Of a stretch of 64,000 bases of DNA, positions 44,479 to 52,658 are shown piece after piece. The stretch spans positions 248,001 through 312,000 of the forward strand of contig NZ_JAFCKH010000006.1 of the NCBI RefSeq assembly GCF_018130505.1, written 5' to 3'. Each line of letters starts with the position of its first letter. Positions within the stretch are counted from its first letter, which is position 1. Under the pieces are notes generated by a model. That model was not told the DNA's origin and searched no databases. It saw nothing but the letters and a program-made list of their open reading frames with translations. The position numbers were made by a program, and so were the translations under genes. Source of the DNA: Bradyrhizobium tropiciagri (GTDB lineage: Bacteria > Pseudomonadota > Alphaproteobacteria > Rhizobiales > Xanthobacteraceae).

Positions 44479-44642
44479 CGCAAATCCCCCTGTTTTGTTT
44501 TGAGTAGATGCAAACGGTAGCAGCAGTTCCCGCGCAACGGAAGCGAGGCGGTCCCTCTCGGAGTGGAGCAACGGCGGAAGGAGTGCAAGACTCGGACAAA
44601 TCACCCCGCGAGAGCAGCAAAGCTGCGTCCCCACCCACCGCT

Positions 44643-44767
44643 GTCATCGCCCGGCTTGACCGGGCGATCCAGTACGCCGGGGCCTATCGTTCAACCACTG
44701 CTGTCTCTGGAATACTGGATCACGGTCCCTGCCTAGTGCGCAATTGCGCACTAGGCAGGGACGACAG
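44643..44767. repeat. Family F repeat
   Basis: Begins GTCATCGCCCGGCTTGACCG with matching GGGCGATCCAGTA/TACTGGATCACGG segments and ends in the long palindrome listed separately. It fills much of the 313-bp gap upstream of the VOC gene, where no other gene is visible. Confidence 0.7.
44725..44762. repeat. 38-bp perfect palindrome
   Basis: A perfectly self-complementary 38-bp sequence centred on AATT; the central 16 bp GTGCGCAATTGCGCAC (44736-44751) recur at 59050-59065. It lies 30 bp beyond the stop of the minus-strand SDR gene and would form a very stable cruciform or RNA hairpin. Confidence 0.85.
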
Positions 44768-44791
44768 CGGCAGGTGTGAGAGTGCAGCGCG

Positions 44792-45574
44792 CTAAAACGC
44801 CGTATACCCGCCGTCGATCACGAAGCAATCGGCCGTGTGATACGACGACGCCTTGCTCATGATGTAGACGGCGATGCCGCCGAAATCGCTTGGCTCGCCG
44901 AAGCGGCGGACCGGGATGCGGGGCATCACGTTGGCGACGAACTTGTCGTTGGCCATGATGCCGGCGGTCATGTCGCTCTTGATCCAGCCGGGCAGGATCG
45001 CATTGGCGGTGACGCCGTGGCGGGCGAGCTCGACGCCGAGTGCGCGGCACAGCGCGTTCAGCGCCGCCTTGGTGCCGGCATAATGCTCGTTGCGCGCGGT
45101 GCCGAACAGCGAGGCGAGGCTTGATGTCGCAACCAGCCGGCCGAACTTGTCGCCGCCCTCGGCGCGCTCGGTCATGTGGCGCGCCGCGACCTGGAAGACG
45201 TGGAAGACGCCGTCGAGATTAGTCGCGAACATTCGTCGCCACTCCTCCTCGGTGCGGTCGATGAAGGCGCGCCGTCCGCCGCCGCCGATGCCGGCATTGG
45301 CGAAGCAGCCGTCGACGCGGCCGAACCTGTCGAGCGTCGCCTTCATCGCGGTCTTGACCGAGCCGGGATCGCTGACGTCGCAGAATTGCGTGTCGACCTT
45401 GCCGGGACCGGCCGCCATCGAGGCCGCGGCGTTCGCGTTCTTCTCCGCGTTGCGGCCCCAGATCGAGACGTTGCAGCCGGCGGCGTTGAGCGCCTGCGCG
45501 ATGCCGAGGCCGATGCCGCCATTGCCGCCGGTGATGACGGCGACGCGGCCGGTGAGATCGAAGATGCCACTCAT
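44792..45574 (-). CDS. SDR family oxidoreductase
   Basis: A 260-residue classical short-chain dehydrogenase/reductase: VAVITGGNGGIGLGIAQALN cofactor loop, FANAGIGGGG in the NAG position, and an intact Ser-Tyr-Lys set (ATSSLASLFGTARNEHYAGT then KAALNAL). ATG 45574 follows GGAA; an ATG four codons earlier lacks a site. It is divergent from the crotonase at 45730 with a 155-bp gap, so both may serve one beta-oxidation-like route. The substrate is unknown. Confidence 0.88.
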   Translation of the reverse strand: MSGIFDLTGRVAVITGGNGGIGLGIAQALNAAGCNVSIWGRNAEKNANAAASMAAGPGKVDTQFCDVSDPGSVKTAMKATLDRFGRVDGCFANAGIGGGGRRAFIDRTEEEWRRMFATNLDGVFHVFQVAARHMTERAEGGDKFGRLVATSSLASLFGTARNEHYAGTKAALNALCRALGVELARHGVTANAILPGWIKSDMTAGIMANDKFVANVMPRIPVRRFGEPSDFGGIAVYIMSKASSYHTADCFVIDGGYTAF

Positions 45575-45729
45575 TGGGGTTTCCATTTGCTGTGGCGCGC
45601 GCTAATCACGCGTCCGAGGGATGGGCCTGGGCCAACCATGGACAAGCCCGCTGCAAAAATCAAATATGGGTCGACACATCGAATTCGACCTACCGCGGTA
45701 TCCGCCGCCGCAACGACAGAGAGGAAACC

Positions 45730-46524
45730 ATGCAGTTCAAGCACGTCACGCTCGACTTCGACGGATCGGTTGCGATCCTCAAGCTCGACCATCAGGAGGT
45801 CATGAACGCGGTCTCGATGGACATGCTGGGCGGCCTCGCCGAGGCGCTCGATGCGATCGAGGACAAGCGCGACGAGGTGCGGTGCCTGGTCATCACCGGC
45901 GCCGGCCGCGCCTTCTGCACCGGCGCCAATCTGCAGGGCCGCAACGCGCAGGCGAAGCCGGGCCGCAGCAATGCGGGTGCCTCGCTCGAGATCGGCTTTC
46001 ACCCCTTCCTGCGCCGTTTGCGTAAGCTGCACTGTCCGATCGTAACAGCGGTGAACGGCCCGGCGGCTGGCGCCGGGATGAGCTTCGCCCTCATGGGCGA
46101 CATGATCCTGTGCGCGCGCTCGTCCTATTTCCTGCAGGCGTTCCGCCGCATCGGCCTGGTGCCGGATTGCGGCTCCACCTGGCTGCTGCCGCGGCTGATC
46201 GGCAAGGTGCGTTCGGTCGAGCTGTCGCTGCTCGGCGAAAAGCTGCCGGCCGAGAAGGCGCTGGAATGGGGCCTCGTCAACCGCGTCCACGACGACGGCG
46301 TGCTGATGGAGGAGGCGATGAAACTCGCGCATGACCTCGCCAGCGGCCCGACGGTCGCGCTGTCGCTGATCCGCAAGATGTATTGGGACAGCCCGGAAAA
46401 CTCCTTCGAAGAGCAGCTCAACCTCGAATTCGAGTCGCAGCGCATCGCGGGGAGCACGGCCGATTTCAAGGAAGGCGTCACCGCGTTCCTCGAGAAGCGC
46501 CCGGCGCAGTTCAAGGGCAAATGA
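45730..46524 (+). CDS. Enoyl-CoA hydratase/isomerase (crotonase), PaaG-like active site
   Basis: A 264-residue crotonase. Oxyanion-hole segments are GRAFCTGANLQG and NGPAAGAGMSFALMGD. The active-site stretch IGLVPDCGSTWLLPRLIG carries an Asp in the manner of PaaG-type isomerases and lacks the first catalytic Glu of classical hydratases, so double-bond isomerisation is at least as likely as hydration. The ATG follows GAGAGGAAA. The stop overlaps the phosphotransferase start (ATGA). Confidence 0.88.
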   Translation: MQFKHVTLDFDGSVAILKLDHQEVMNAVSMDMLGGLAEALDAIEDKRDEVRCLVITGAGRAFCTGANLQGRNAQAKPGRSNAGASLEIGFHPFLRRLRKLHCPIVTAVNGPAAGAGMSFALMGDMILCARSSYFLQAFRRIGLVPDCGSTWLLPRLIGKVRSVELSLLGEKLPAEKALEWGLVNRVHDDGVLMEEAMKLAHDLASGPTVALSLIRKMYWDSPENSFEEQLNLEFESQRIAGSTADFKEGVTAFLEKRPAQFKGK

Positions 46525-47504
46525 TCGAAGCCGAGCTCGGGCGCTGCGTCGCCTCGTTTTATCCAGGCGCAAACAGCGTCACCGGCGCCGCAAAGCTCTC
46601 CGGTGGCGCCAGCCAGGAGACCTGGACGTTCGACATCGTGCATCCGGACGGCAATGTCGGTGCGATCCTGCGCCGCGCGCCGCCCGGCTATGGTGCCGCA
46701 CCAGGCCGCGCCGCGGGCCTCGACGCCGAGGCCACCTTGATGCAGCTCGCGCACGATGCGGGGCTGCCGTCGCCGAAGGTGATGCACGTGCTGACGCCGG
46801 ACGACGGCCTCGGCCGCGGCTTCATCATGGCGCGGATCGAGGGCGAAACCATCGCGCGCAAGATTTTGCGCGACGAGGAATTTGCTACCGCGCGGCCGCT
46901 GCTCGCCCGCCAACTCGGCCGCGTCATCGCCGGCATTCACGGCCTCCCGCGGGACAAGCTGCCGCAGCTACGCAGCATGACGGCGACCAAGGAGATCGAG
47001 GATCTCGCCCGCGAGTATCACAGCTTTGGCTGGCCGCGGCCGGTGTTCGAGCTGGCGCTGCGCTGGCTGCGCGATCACGATCCCGGGCCGTCGTCCGAGG
47101 TGACGCTGGTGCACGGCGATTTTCGCCACGGCAACCTCATCATCGGTCCCGACGGCGTGCGCGCGGTGCTCGACTGGGAGCTCGCGCATTTCGGCGATCC
47201 GATGGAGGATCTCGGCTGGATCTGCGTCAACTCCTGGCGCTTCGGCGAGATCGACAAGCCGGTCGGCGGCTTCGGCACCCGCGAAGACCTGTTCGCAGGA
47301 TACGCGGAAGCGGGCCGCAAGGCCGATCCGGACCGCGTGATGTTCTGGGAGGTGATGGGCACCTTGCGCTGGGGCGTGATGTGCTGCGGCATGATGCAGC
47401 GTTTCCGCGCGGGCCCGGATCATTCGATGGAGCGCGCGATGATCGGCCGCCGCGCGTCGGAAACCGAGATCGATTTGTTGCGGCTGCTTGCTCCGCGAGG
47501 ATGA
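46521..47504 (+). CDS. APH-family phosphotransferase (acyl-CoA-dehydrogenase-associated)
   Basis: A 327-residue kinase-fold protein of the aminoglycoside-phosphotransferase family. The catalytic loop is LVHGDFRHGNLIIG and the metal-binding loop VLDWELAHFGDPMEDLGWIC. The same domain is fused to acyl-CoA dehydrogenase in eukaryotic ACAD10/11, where it phosphorylates 4-hydroxyacyl-CoA; a hydroxyacyl-CoA kinase role is therefore more plausible than antibiotic resistance. It overlaps the crotonase by 4 nt and is followed at once by DUF6285. Confidence 0.85.
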   Translation: MIEAELGRCVASFYPGANSVTGAAKLSGGASQETWTFDIVHPDGNVGAILRRAPPGYGAAPGRAAGLDAEATLMQLAHDAGLPSPKVMHVLTPDDGLGRGFIMARIEGETIARKILRDEEFATARPLLARQLGRVIAGIHGLPRDKLPQLRSMTATKEIEDLAREYHSFGWPRPVFELALRWLRDHDPGPSSEVTLVHGDFRHGNLIIGPDGVRAVLDWELAHFGDPMEDLGWICVNSWRFGEIDKPVGGFGTREDLFAGYAEAGRKADPDRVMFWEVMGTLRWGVMCCGMMQRFRAGPDHSMERAMIGRRASETEIDLLRLLAPRG

Positions 47505-47505
47505 G

Positions 47506-47874
47506 ATGCAGGACGAACCGACCACCACCGAGCTGATCAAGGCCGTCGCCGATTTCCTGCGCAGCGAGATCGCGCCTGCGATCAAGGGCCACAACGCCTT
47601 CAAGCTCCGCGTCGGCATCAATGCGCTCGACCTGGTGACGCGGCAGCTCGCGCTCGCCGAGGCAGCCGACGCGACCGAGGCCGCGCGTCTCAAGCAATTG
47701 CTCGGCGCCGACGGCACGTTGATGGAGCTCAACCGGGCGCTGTCGGAGAAGATCGCAAGCGGAGAGGTGGATCTGAATACGCCCGGCCTGCCGGAGCATC
47801 TCTGGCAAACTACGCTCGACAAGCTGGCCGTCGATCAGCCGAACTACGCGTCCTACAAGAGGGAGCTCAAGTAG
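47506..47874 (+). CDS. DUF6285 protein
   Basis: A 122-residue, mainly helical soluble protein: PTTTELIKAVADFLRSEIAP, then FKLRVGINALDLVTRQLALA, and LWQTTLDKLAVDQPNY at the end. It matches the small domain that accompanies APH-type kinases of acyl-CoA degradation clusters. ATG 47506 is 1 bp past the kinase stop. Its TAG stop is the start of the palindromic repeat at 47871. Function is unknown; association with the kinase is inferred. Confidence 0.78.
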   Translation: MQDEPTTTELIKAVADFLRSEIAPAIKGHNAFKLRVGINALDLVTRQLALAEAADATEAARLKQLLGADGTLMELNRALSEKIASGEVDLNTPGLPEHLWQTTLDKLAVDQPNYASYKRELK

Positions 47875-47951
47875 GATGGGTGGAGCGCAGCGATACCCAT
47901 CGCGGCGCGGGCACAAGGTCGATGGGTATCGCTGCGCTCCACCCATCCTAC
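47871..47951. repeat. Family D palindromic repeat overlapping a stop codon
   Basis: Arms GTAGGATGGGTGGAGCGCAG and CTGCGCTCCACCCATCCTAC, with inner CGATACCCATCG/CGATGGGTATCG. The left arm begins one base before the TAG stop of DUF6285, so the gene ends inside the element. Confidence 0.85.
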
Positions 47952-47971
47952 TTCGTTATCGCGGAGGCATT

Positions 47972-48005
47972 GTCATTCCGGGTTCGCTTCGCGCCCCGGA
48001 ATGAC
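47972..48005. repeat. Family E repeat, copy 2 (short form)
   Basis: GTCATTCCGGGTTCGCTT with CGCGCCCCGGAATGAC, a compact version of the family, 12 bp from the stop of the minus-strand crotonase. Confidence 0.7.
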
Positions 48006-48016
48006 GGTGGACGTCC

Positions 48017-48796
48017 CTACCGCCCCAGCCATTTCGGCGGCCGCTTCTCCGAGAACGCCTTCGGCCCCTCGATGTAATCCTGCGAAGCGGCCATCGCCTT
48101 CACCGCGGGATATTCGCGCTGCTCGGTCATCGCCTGCTCGAGCGAGACCTCGAGGCCCTTCTGGATCGCCTGCTTGGAGGCGCGGATCGACATCGGCGAG
48201 TTCTTGGCGATGGTCTCGGCCCAGCGTTCGGCGGCGGCGAGCGCCTCGCCCTGCGGCACCACCTCGTTGACGAAGCCGAGCTCGAGGCCTTCCTTGGCGC
48301 TGACATGGCGGGCGGTGAGGATCATGCCCATCGCGCGCTTCAGCCCGATCTGTCGCGGCAGCCGCTGCAGGCCGCCTGCGAGCGCGGCGAGGCCGACGCG
48401 CGGCTCGGGCAGCGCGAAGGTGGCATTCTCGGAGGCGATGATCAGGTCGCAGGCCAGCGCGATCTCGAAGCCCCCGCCCATCGCGACGCCATTGACGGCG
48501 GCGATGATCGGCTTGTCGCAGTCGAAGCGCGTGGTGAGCCCGGCGAAGCCGCCTTTGCCCCAGCCGCGTTTGCCGCCGGCAGCCTGCCACTTCAGATCGT
48601 TACCGGCGCAGAACGCCTTGTCGCCGGCGCCGGTGACGATCGCGACCCACTGCTCGGGATCGGCGGCGAACTCGTCGAACACCTTGTCGAGCTCGAAATG
48701 CGCGTCGATATGCAGCGCGTTGTAAACCTCGGGCCGCGACAGCGTCACGATGGTGATGGGACCCTTGCGCGTCACCTTGGAGAATTTCAGATCCAT
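48017..48796 (-). CDS. Enoyl-CoA hydratase/isomerase (crotonase)
   Basis: A 259-residue crotonase. GDKAFCAGNDLKWQ and NGVAMGGGFEIALACDLIIA form the oxyanion hole; FALPEPRVGLAALAGGLQRL keeps the first catalytic Glu but has Ala at the second position. It may hydrate enoyl-CoA or act as a carnitinyl-CoA-dehydratase-like enzyme. The gene is divergent from the acyl-CoA dehydrogenase at 49017 across 220 bp. Confidence 0.88.
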   Translation of the reverse strand: MDLKFSKVTRKGPITIVTLSRPEVYNALHIDAHFELDKVFDEFAADPEQWVAIVTGAGDKAFCAGNDLKWQAAGGKRGWGKGGFAGLTTRFDCDKPIIAAVNGVAMGGGFEIALACDLIIASENATFALPEPRVGLAALAGGLQRLPRQIGLKRAMGMILTARHVSAKEGLELGFVNEVVPQGEALAAAERWAETIAKNSPMSIRASKQAIQKGLEVSLEQAMTEQREYPAVKAMAASQDYIEGPKAFSEKRPPKWLGR

Positions 48797-49016
48797 GTTG
48801 GCTCCCGTCGATTTTCTGTGGCGAAGAATATGGCGCGCATCCTAGCGCCGGTGCGCCGCCCCGTGCCATCCAATTACGCAATGCGACCGCGCGCGCAAGC
48901 GTCATCCGCCTGCTTGACTTGGACCTCTGCATCTCACCTTAATCGATCCGAACGCGTGCGCGCGATAGCGCCTAAACGCAAAACCGGAATCAACGATTTC
49001 TTCGGGAGAGACCGCC

Positions 49017-50291
49017 TTGGATTTCAACCTGCCGGCTGACCTGACCGCCTATCTCGCCGAGCTCGATCGCTTCATCGAACGCGAGATCAAGCCGCTCGAA
49101 GCGGCGGACGACAACATCCGTTTCTTCGATCATCGCCGCGAATGGGCGCGCACCGATTTCGACAATGGTGGCCTGCCGCGCCATGAGTGGGAGGCGCTGC
49201 TGCGCAAGGCGAAGAACCTCGCCGATGCGGCCGGCCATTTGCGCTTCGCGATCCCGAAGCGCTATGGCGGCAAGGACGGCTCCAATCTCTGGATGGCCGT
49301 GATCCGCGAGCATTTCGCGTCAAAAGGTCTCGGCCTGCACAACGATCTGCAGAACGAGCATTCGATCGTCGGCAACCTGCCGATCGTGACGATGCTCGAC
49401 CGCTACGGAACCGACGAGCAGAAGGCGATGATCGACGGCTCGATCACCGGCAAGTACCGCATCACCTTTGGTCTGACGGAGCCCGAGCATGGCTCGGACG
49501 CCACTCACATGGAGACCAAGGCGGCCCCGGCGACGCGCGACAACGTCAAGGGCTGGGTCATCAACGGCGAGAAGATGTGGACGACCGGCATGCATGTCGC
49601 GACGCACTGCGCGCTGTTCGCCCGCACCTCCGGCAATGACGGCGACGCACGCGGCATCACCTGCTTCCTGGTGCCGGCCAAATCGCCGGGCGTGAAGGTC
49701 GAGCAGTATATGTGGACCTTCAACATGCCGACCGACCATCCGCGCGTCAGCTTCACCGATGTGTTCGTGCCGGAGGATGCGCTGTTCGGCGAGGTCGGCC
49801 GCGGCCTGTCGCTGGCGCAGTGCTTCGTCCACGAGAACCGCATCCGGCAGGCGGCAAGCTCGCTCGGCGCCGCGGTCTACTGCATCAACGAGAGCGTGAA
49901 ATACGCGCGCGAACGAAAGCCGTTCGGCAAGGCGCTGGCCGAGAACCAGGCGATCCAGTGGCCGCTGGTCGAGCTCGCGACCCAGGCCGAGATGCTCCGC
50001 CTGCTGATCCGCAAGACCGCGTGGGAAATGGACCAGCTCACCCAGGCGCAGGTCGAGCACACGCTGTCGGACCGGGTGTCGATGTGCAACTTCTGGGCAA
50101 ATCGTCTCTGCTGCGAGGCCGCCGACCGCGCCATGCAGGTGCATGGCGGCATGGGCTATTCGCGTCACAAGCCGTTCGAGCACATCTACCGCCACCATCG
50201 CCGCTACCGCATCACCGAGGGCAGCGAGGAGATCCAGAAGCGCAAGGTGGCGGGCTTCCTGTTCGGCTACATGGGGGCGGGGAAGCACTGA
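49017..50291 (+). CDS. Acyl-CoA dehydrogenase
   Basis: A 424-residue acyl-CoA dehydrogenase starting with TTG 49017, 6 nt after GGGAGAG. GLTEPEHGSDATHMETKAAP is the flavin-contact region; QVHGGMGYSRHKPFEHIYRH is the C-terminal block. The loop RITEGSEEIQKRKVAGFL has Glu at the medium-chain-enzyme catalytic position, unlike the other two dehydrogenases in the window. Upstream at 48914 lies TTGACT, a possible -35. The GFA gene follows after 19 bp and is probably cotranscribed. Confidence 0.92.
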   Translation: MDFNLPADLTAYLAELDRFIEREIKPLEAADDNIRFFDHRREWARTDFDNGGLPRHEWEALLRKAKNLADAAGHLRFAIPKRYGGKDGSNLWMAVIREHFASKGLGLHNDLQNEHSIVGNLPIVTMLDRYGTDEQKAMIDGSITGKYRITFGLTEPEHGSDATHMETKAAPATRDNVKGWVINGEKMWTTGMHVATHCALFARTSGNDGDARGITCFLVPAKSPGVKVEQYMWTFNMPTDHPRVSFTDVFVPEDALFGEVGRGLSLAQCFVHENRIRQAASSLGAAVYCINESVKYARERKPFGKALAENQAIQWPLVELATQAEMLRLLIRKTAWEMDQLTQAQVEHTLSDRVSMCNFWANRLCCEAADRAMQVHGGMGYSRHKPFEHIYRHHRRYRITEGSEEIQKRKVAGFLFGYMGAGKH

Positions 50292-50310
50292 GGCGTTCGC
50301 AGGAGGCGGC

Positions 50311-50790
50311 ATGAGCATGGAAGGCGGATGCACCTGCAGGAACGTCCGCTATCGCCTCAATGGCGGGCCGTTGATCGTGCATGCCTGCCACTGCACCTGG
50401 TGCCAGCGCGAGACCGGCACCGCGCACGCGCTCAACGCGATGTACGAGGCCGAGCGGGTCGTGCACATCGCGGCCGAGCCCGAGATCGTCGATACGCCGT
50501 CGGCGAGCGGCAAGGGCCAGAAGATCGCGCGCTGCCCGGTGTGCAGGGTCGCGGTCTGGAGCAATTATCCGGGATCGGGACCGGCGGTGCGGTTTGTCCG
50601 CGTGGGCTCGCTGGATGATCCGAACCAGTGCCCGCCCGACGTTCACATTTTTACGTCGTCGAAGCAGCCGTGGGTGACGTTCCCGCCCGGGGCGAAGGTG
50701 TTCGCGGAGTATTACGACCGCAGACAGGTTTGGCCACGGGAGGCGCAGGAGCGCTGGCGCGTGTTGCGAGAGAAGATGAAGAAGCCGTGA
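50311..50790 (+). CDS. GFA/CENP-V-family zinc protein (glutathione-dependent formaldehyde-activating-like)
   Basis: A 159-residue zinc-fold protein. Metal cysteines are C7 and C9 (GGCTCRNV), C26, C28 and C31 (ACHCTWC) and a later CPVC. The N-terminal domain is typical of the GFA family, whose founding member adds formaldehyde to glutathione; most members have no proven reaction. The ATG at 50311 has AGGAGG 4 nt upstream (ATG 50317 is an alternative). It follows the acyl-CoA dehydrogenase in an apparent operon. Confidence 0.87.
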   Translation: MSMEGGCTCRNVRYRLNGGPLIVHACHCTWCQRETGTAHALNAMYEAERVVHIAAEPEIVDTPSASGKGQKIARCPVCRVAVWSNYPGSGPAVRFVRVGSLDDPNQCPPDVHIFTSSKQPWVTFPPGAKVFAEYYDRRQVWPREAQERWRVLREKMKKP

Positions 50791-50800
50791 CCTCTCCACC

Positions 50801-50826
50801 GTCGTCCCGGCGAAAGCAGGGACGAC
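50801..50826. repeat. Truncated family B repeat
   Basis: GTCGTCCCGGCGAAAGC joined directly to AGGGACGAC: the two outer ends of family B without the interior. It lies between the convergent GFA and acyl-CoA synthetase genes, forms a small hairpin and may terminate both. Confidence 0.6.
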
Positions 50827-50834
50827 AGCGGGGC

Positions 50835-52415
50835 TTAATTCACCTGCCGGTCTTTCCCCGCCCAGTACGGCTCCCGCAGGCTCCGCCGCAGGATCTTGCC
50901 TGACGGGTTGCGCGGCAGCGCGGTAATGAAGTCGACTGATTTCGGCGTTTTGTAGCCGGCGATCCGCTCGCGGGTGAAGTTGATGATGTCGGTCGCATCA
51001 GCGCTCTTGCCCGGCTTCATCACCACCACCGCCTTCACCGCTTCGCCCCATTTGTCGTCGGGGATGCCGATTACGGCAGCTTCCGCCACATCCGGATGAT
51101 CGCATAGCGCGCTCTCGACTTCGGCGGGGTAGATGTTCTCGCCGCCGGATATGATCATGTCCTTGATGCGGTCATGAATGTAGAGATAGCCGTCACTGTC
51201 CATGTAGCCGGCATCGCCGGTGCGCAGCCAGCCGTCGCTGTCGATGGTGCGCGCGGTCGCCTCGGGCAGGTTCCAGTAGCCCGCCATGTTGGAGCCGGAG
51301 CGGGTGGCGATCTCGCCGACTTCGCCCGGCGGCAGCGGTTTGCCGTCAGCATCGAGGATCGCAAGCTCGATACCGGGCAGCGCCTTGCCGGCCGAGCGCA
51401 TGCGGTCGAGGCCCTCGATGTGATCCTCCGGCGGCAGCGCGACGATGGTGCCGGTGGTCTCGGTCATGCCGTACATCTGCACGAAACCGCATTTGAACAC
51501 TTCGATGCATTCCTTCAGCAGCGCCGCCGGGATCGGCGAGGCGCCGTAGAGCATGTATTTCAGGCGGGAGAAGTCGACCTGCCGCGCCCGCGGCTGCCGC
51601 ACCACGAACTGCATCGCGGCCGGCACCATGAAAAGCTTGGTGATCCCGGACTGCTCGAAGAAATCCAGCACCTTGGTCGGATCGAACTCGCGCGCGATCA
51701 CGCCGCGGGCGCCGTGATAGAGGCCCATCACGCCCCAGCCGGAGCCGCCGATGTGGAAGATCGGCATCGCCACCAGCGAGACGTCGTCGGTGGTCCACCG
51801 GTTCCATTCCGGCTTCTCGTTTTCATTGCCGCTCTGCACCAGGTTGAGGAAGTTGGCGTGCGACAGCATCGCACCCTTCGGCTTGCCGGTGGTGCCCGAA
51901 GTGTAGAGCTGGATAGCGATGTCCTTCGGCTCGATCGGAACGCGCGGGTCATCGCCGCTCTGCGCGTCGCGCCACGCGAGGTAGTCCGGCCATTCCGGCG
52001 CGCCGCCCTCGGTGGTGATGATCGTGCGCACGCTGGGCAGCTTGTCCCTGATGTTGCGCACCTGTGTGATGAATTCAGGACCCACGAACAGGACGGGCGC
52101 CTTGCAGTCGTCGACGATGAAGGCGACCTCGGGTCCGGCGAGGCGCCAGTTCACCGGCGCCATCACCACGCCGGCCTTCATCGCGCCCATCAAGAGCTCG
52201 AAATAGAAGTCGCTGTTCTTGCCGAGATAGGCGATGCGCTCGCCCTTCTTCACGCCCATCGCGATCAGCGCATTGGCGACGCGGTTGGTCTTGATATCGA
52301 ATTCGGCGAAACTGGTTGCCCGTCCCTCGAACTCATAGGCCAGCGCATTGCCGAGCGTGGCCGCGCGGTCGCGCACCATGTCGGCAAGGTTGGTCAGTTT
52401 CGGCGCAGCGGACAT
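50835..52415 (-). CDS. AMP-dependent long-chain-type acyl-CoA synthetase
   Basis: A 526-residue ANL-superfamily ligase. P-loop YTSGTTGKPKGAMLSH, A5 motif YGMTETTG, hinge IHDRIKDMIISGGENIYPAE and the catalytic lysine in NPSGKILRRSLREPYW are all intact. ATG 52415 follows GGGGGAAA. It activates a carboxylic acid to its CoA ester; chain type is unknown. It lies on the same strand as the dienoyl-CoA-reductase-like SDR, with a family B repeat between. Confidence 0.92.
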   Translation of the reverse strand: MSAAPKLTNLADMVRDRAATLGNALAYEFEGRATSFAEFDIKTNRVANALIAMGVKKGERIAYLGKNSDFYFELLMGAMKAGVVMAPVNWRLAGPEVAFIVDDCKAPVLFVGPEFITQVRNIRDKLPSVRTIITTEGGAPEWPDYLAWRDAQSGDDPRVPIEPKDIAIQLYTSGTTGKPKGAMLSHANFLNLVQSGNENEKPEWNRWTTDDVSLVAMPIFHIGGSGWGVMGLYHGARGVIAREFDPTKVLDFFEQSGITKLFMVPAAMQFVVRQPRARQVDFSRLKYMLYGASPIPAALLKECIEVFKCGFVQMYGMTETTGTIVALPPEDHIEGLDRMRSAGKALPGIELAILDADGKPLPPGEVGEIATRSGSNMAGYWNLPEATARTIDSDGWLRTGDAGYMDSDGYLYIHDRIKDMIISGGENIYPAEVESALCDHPDVAEAAVIGIPDDKWGEAVKAVVVMKPGKSADATDIINFTRERIAGYKTPKSVDFITALPRNPSGKILRRSLREPYWAGKDRQVN

Positions 52416-52510
52416 GTTTCCCCCGTGACGTCTTGTTTTGGTTGCGCGGAGTGTGGCGGCATCCGGCAGCAAAGACAATACGGGGAGGGGAGCTGCGCTA
52501 TATCAACCCC

Positions 52511-52630
52511 GTCGTCCCGGCGAAGGCCGGGACCCATAACCACGAATGCAAGTGTGGCAGAACGCTGTAGCCACAGCATGCGCGATTACGCACGGCGGTG
52601 GTTATGGGTCCCGGCCTTCGCCGGGACGAC
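52511..52630. repeat. Family B palindromic repeat, copy 3
   Basis: GTCGTCCCGGCGAAGGCC and GGCCTTCGCCGGGACGAC arms with CCATAACCAC/GTGGTTATGG inside. The interior is more diverged than in the other two copies but retains GCCACAGC. Confidence 0.85.
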
Positions 52631-52658
52631 AGCGGTGGACGAGGCGCGCGCGGCGGCT

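Noticed and set aside
46521-47504. Aminoglycoside-resistance gene
   Set aside because: The APH fold is present, but coupling to a crotonase and DUF6285 points to acyl-CoA metabolism.
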